Shown here: piece by piece, positions 23,447 to 26,028 of the stretch
Position numbering within the stretch: position 1 is the stretch's first letter
Layout: every line of letters begins with the position of its first letter
Source of the DNA: an uncultured Collinsella sp.
GTDB lineage: Bacteria > Actinomycetota > Coriobacteriia > Coriobacteriales > Coriobacteriaceae
DNA: 26,028 bases
Direction: 5' to 3'
NCBI GenBank assembly: GCA_902469555.1
Contig: CABRDB010000080.1
Location: 1-26,028, forward strand
Position numbers and translations under genes: made by a program
Notes under the pieces: model-generated
Told to the model about the DNA's origin: nothing
Database searches by the model: none
What the model saw: the letters and a program-made list of their open reading frames with translations, nothing else

Positions 23447-24550
23447 ATGAAGTTCACCGTCAGCCAGAGCTCGCTTACACAAGCCATCGGCGTCGTTATG
23501 AAGGGTGTCGCTTCGGCATCCACCCTCCCCATCCTGTCGGGCGTGCTCGTTAAGGCCCAAGACGGCATCTTGGAATTCCAGACCTCTAACTACACCATCT
23601 CGATCCGTCATCGCATCGCGGCGCATGTCGAAGAAGAGGGCGAGATGGTTATTCCCTGTAAGATGCTCTCCAATATCACCAAGACCCTCCCCGATGCCCC
23701 GGTCACCTTTGAGCTGTCCGAGCGCCAGGTGCTGATTGGTTGCGAGAAGAGCTCTTTTAGGCTGAACACGCTCGATGCCAATGACTTCCCCGAGTTTCCG
23801 GCCTATGCCATCGAGAGTGCCGTGGAGCTGCCGACCGATGTCTTGTCCGAAATGGTCGGCCGCGTGTGGCGCGTCACCTCGACCGACAAGGCTCGCCCCA
23901 TCCTGGGCGGCGTGCACATGAAGGTCGAGAACAACACCGTACGCCTGGTAGCGACCGATTCCTTCCGCTTGGCCGTGTGCGATACGCAGGTCGAGACCTC
24001 GACCCTCGAGGGCTCCTTTGAGCTCAACGTTCCGGCTGACGCCTTTAACGACGCGCTGAACATCATGGCCAGCCAAGCGACCATCATGATCGGGGCTACC
24101 GACACCCAGGTCGTCTTCGAGGCCGGCAACACCACCTACGTGTCGCGTCGCATCGAGGGCGTGTACCCCAACTACAAGCAGCTCATCCCCGATTCGTGCG
24201 TGACGAGCGTCAAGATCGACGTCGCCGCCTTTAACGCCGCCCTCAAGCGCGTGGCCGTTATCGCGAGCGCCAACCCCGCCGTCAAGTTCGAGATCGATGT
24301 CGAGAACGGGCAGATGGGCCTGTCCTCCATTTCCAATGACCAGGACCTTGCGCAGGAGACGATCGATGTCGAGGCCGAGGGCGAGTCGGGTACCATCGCC
24401 TTCAACTACCACTACATCTTCGGCTGCCTCAATGCCCTGTCCAAGGAGAAGGAGATCACGCTGGAGCTCAAGAGCTACTCGCAGGCGGGCATCTTTAAGT
24501 CCTACGACAAGATCAACTACCTGTACCTGGTCATGCCGGTCCGCATCTAG
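23447..24550 (+). CDS. dnaN: DNA polymerase III sliding clamp (beta)
   Basis: This 367-residue protein has the three-domain clamp pattern and full length. Family segments include MKFTVSQSSL at the start, LPILSGV, ATDSFRLAV in the middle domain, and the C-terminal YLVMPVRI that forms part of the partner-binding pocket. It encircles DNA and tethers polymerase III and repair enzymes. AAAGG lies about ten bases before the ATG, within the AT-rich origin stretch. recF starts nine bases after its stop. Confidence 0.98.
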   Translation: MKFTVSQSSLTQAIGVVMKGVASASTLPILSGVLVKAQDGILEFQTSNYTISIRHRIAAHVEEEGEMVIPCKMLSNITKTLPDAPVTFELSERQVLIGCEKSSFRLNTLDANDFPEFPAYAIESAVELPTDVLSEMVGRVWRVTSTDKARPILGGVHMKVENNTVRLVATDSFRLAVCDTQVETSTLEGSFELNVPADAFNDALNIMASQATIMIGATDTQVVFEAGNTTYVSRRIEGVYPNYKQLIPDSCVTSVKIDVAAFNAALKRVAVIASANPAVKFEIDVENGQMGLSSISNDQDLAQETIDVEAEGESGTIAFNYHYIFGCLNALSKEKEITLELKSYSQAGIFKSYDKINYLYLVMPVRI

Positions 24551-24559
24551 CGCTGCGCC

Positions 24560-25666
24560 ATGACCATGTTCGCCCGCGATCTTTCCGTCGCGCACTACCG
24601 CAGCTTCGATAGCTATCACCTTGCCCTGGACGAGGGCGTGACGATACTTGCGGGACCCAACGCGGCGGGAAAGACCAATCTCATAGAGGCGCTGCAGCTG
24701 CTGACGAGCGGCGCCTCGTTTAGGCATCCGACCGCAGCCGAGCTCGTCCATGACGGCGTGGGCTCGTGCAAGATCGAGCTGAGGCTCGAGGGCGACGGCC
24801 GCGTGCTTGATATGGGATTGAGCGCGGAGGACGGTAAGCGCTCGTTTAGCCGCAACGGCAAGAGATGCTCTGCCGCCGGTGTGCGCGGGGTTCTTCCGAG
24901 CGTGCTGTTTTGCCCCGACCATCTGGACATGGTTAAGCGTGGCGCCAGTGTGCGCCGCGCCGCCCTCGATGACTTTGGCATGCAACTGAGCGCACGCTAT
25001 GCCGATCTTGCGAGCACCTATGGGCGCTGCGTGACCCAGCGTAACGCCTTGCTCAAGGAGATTTGGTGCTGCCGCGAGATGCTCGGCGCGTGGAACGATT
25101 CGATTGCCCGCGCGGGCTCGGCCCTGCTCGTGCACCGGTTGGCCCTGCTCGACCGGCTGGCGGGCCATGTGCACACTGCCTACGGGCAAGTAGCGTCAGG
25201 TGAGGCCGCCAACGTGACCTATGCGTCCACGCTGGGGGCTTTGCCCCAGGTCGAGGATCGCGAAGAGCTGAAGGGCTGGGCGTACGAGCGCATGCTGGCC
25301 GCCCTTGACGAGCATGCCGACGAGGAAATCCGCCGCGGCGTGACGTTGGTGGGACCGCATCGCGACGAGATTGAGTTTACCGTGGCGGGTCGCTCCGCCC
25401 GTTCATTTGCCAGCCAAGGACAGCAGCGCACGCTGGTGCTGTCCTGGAAGGTGGCCGAGGTTGCCGTGGCTCGCGATGTCCTGGGCACCGCCCCACTGCT
25501 GCTTTTGGACGACGTGATGAGCGAGCTCGACGGCGAGCGTCGCGGCGCTTTCCTGCGGCTGATCGGCGATGATATCCAGACGGTCATAACCACGACCAAC
25601 CTGGGGTACTTTACCGATGACCTGCTTGATCGAGCCAAGGTGGTGAGCATGGGTGAGACGTGCTAA
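24560..25666 (+). CDS. recF: DNA replication and repair protein RecF
   Basis: This 368-residue SMC-like ATPase helps load RecA at gaps through RecO/RecR. Walker A is GPNAAGKT (32-39), an ABC-type signature SQGQQRT is in the C-terminal third, and Walker B is LLLLDDVMSELD. ATG occurs at both codon 1 and codon 3, and neither has a strong ribosome site, so coupling to dnaN is likely. Its last 14 bases overlap the next gene. Confidence 0.96.
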   Translation: MTMFARDLSVAHYRSFDSYHLALDEGVTILAGPNAAGKTNLIEALQLLTSGASFRHPTAAELVHDGVGSCKIELRLEGDGRVLDMGLSAEDGKRSFSRNGKRCSAAGVRGVLPSVLFCPDHLDMVKRGASVRRAALDDFGMQLSARYADLASTYGRCVTQRNALLKEIWCCREMLGAWNDSIARAGSALLVHRLALLDRLAGHVHTAYGQVASGEAANVTYASTLGALPQVEDREELKGWAYERMLAALDEHADEEIRRGVTLVGPHRDEIEFTVAGRSARSFASQGQQRTLVLSWKVAEVAVARDVLGTAPLLLLDDVMSELDGERRGAFLRLIGDDIQTVITTTNLGYFTDDLLDRAKVVSMGETC

Positions 25667-26028
25667 TTACGAGCGCGAGAGCGAGACAGTCGCCTTCAGC
25701 GGGTTTTTGAACGCAGAGCGCCAGCGCATCCTGGCGGCTGCAACGCCTAAGCGCCGTGCGCAGATGGAGGCCGCCGAGGAGTCGCGCACGGTCTATCGCG
25801 CGTGGAACGCGGTGTGCTCGGGCACGCGCGAGGGGCGGCATGTGACGGGACTGCGCTACCTGCCCGAGTCCAATGAGCTGCTGGTGTATCTCGACTCGCC
25901 CTCGTGGACGCAGGAAATGACGCTGTTGCGCGAGATCATCCGCGCGCGCATGGAGCGCGCCGGTGCGCATGTGGACGGCCTGGTGTTCAAAACCACCGCG
26001 CCCGGTCACACGCCGCCCGCCGCCAAGG
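25653..26028 (+). CDS. DUF721/DciA-like protein, 3' end beyond window
   Basis: A partial gene starting at GTG 25653 (a TGA lies three codons upstream in frame) runs off the window after 125 codons. It overlaps recF by 14 bases, with GGTGGTGAG upstream as ribosome site. The product begins VRRANYERESETVAF and contains SRTVYRAWNAVC and LLVYLDSPSWTQEMTLLREI, matching the DUF721 pattern (a Trp, then V-Y-L-x-S-P-x-W and a Leu/Arg-rich helix). DciA-type members help load the replicative helicase. The position after recF is that seen in other actinobacteria. Function of this member is inferred. Confidence 0.75.
   Translation, partial: MRRANYERESETVAFSGFLNAERQRILAAATPKRRAQMEAAEESRTVYRAWNAVCSGTREGRHVTGLRYLPESNELLVYLDSPSWTQEMTLLREIIRARMERAGAHVDGLVFKTTAPGHTPPAAK

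Noticed and set aside
23192..25189. 665-codon minus-strand frame opposite dnaN and recF
   Set aside because: Complete overlap with two well-recognised conserved genes, and no domain or start signal of its own.
1..26028. Search by eye for CRISPR arrays, transposases, phage genes or defence systems
   Set aside because: No regularly spaced direct repeats, transposase-like proteins or integrases were seen. The window is a core origin region with a few accessory surface and regulatory genes.

Overview
This window is a bacterial chromosomal origin region. Gene order, high GC outside one block, and protein sequences point to the class Coriobacteriia, most likely a Collinsella-type gut actinobacterium. 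The genus is inferred from recall of gene order and style; no search was run. Running outward from the origin on the left arm (minus strand) are rpmH, rnpA, yidD, yidC, jag, rsmG, parA and parB. On the right arm (plus strand) are a GHKL-ATPase gene, dnaA, dnaN, recF and a DUF721/DciA-like gene cut by the window end. Transcription diverges from the 19.8-20.1 kb intergenic region, as expected at oriC.

Layout. 1-192: a tRNA-like fragment, a terminator and tRNA-Gly(CCC). 490-3921: an LPATG-anchored thioester/Cna-B surface adhesin. 3988-7419 (minus): a large membrane protein with a divergent M28-peptidase fold interrupted by a long disordered region, plus a small membrane protein in the same operon. 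7617-9543: two tandem WYL-domain regulators. 9540-13393 (minus): ddl and a DinG-type exonuclease-helicase, coupled by a 7-nt overlap. 13479-14531: rlmN. 14661-17621: a markedly AT-richer transcription unit (rsmG, parA, parB and a small membrane protein) bounded by two terminators and holding three perfect parS sites. 17642-19770: the jag-yidC-yidD-rnpA-rpmH operon. 19771-23446: a split origin around the GHKL gene and dnaA. 23447-26028: dnaN, recF and the DUF721 gene.

The genes form the usual origin-proximal set: initiation (DnaA), clamp (DnaN), repair (RecF), probable helicase loading (DUF721), origin segregation (ParA/ParB/parS), membrane insertion (YidC/YidD/Jag) and ribosome-linked functions (RpmH, RnpA, RsmG). 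The most interesting part is the first gene of the dnaA operon. It encodes a GHKL ATPase joined by a Gln/Pro/Tyr-rich linker to a winged helix. Its linker-coding DNA carries DnaA-box-like sequences identical to those in the intergenic origin. The origin box here appears to be TTTTCAACA, and DnaA has Asn where the family normally has Asp in its recognition motif. A DnaA-trio-like CTA/TTA tract lies just upstream of dnaN. No CRISPR array, insertion sequence, prophage or recognisable defence system was seen.
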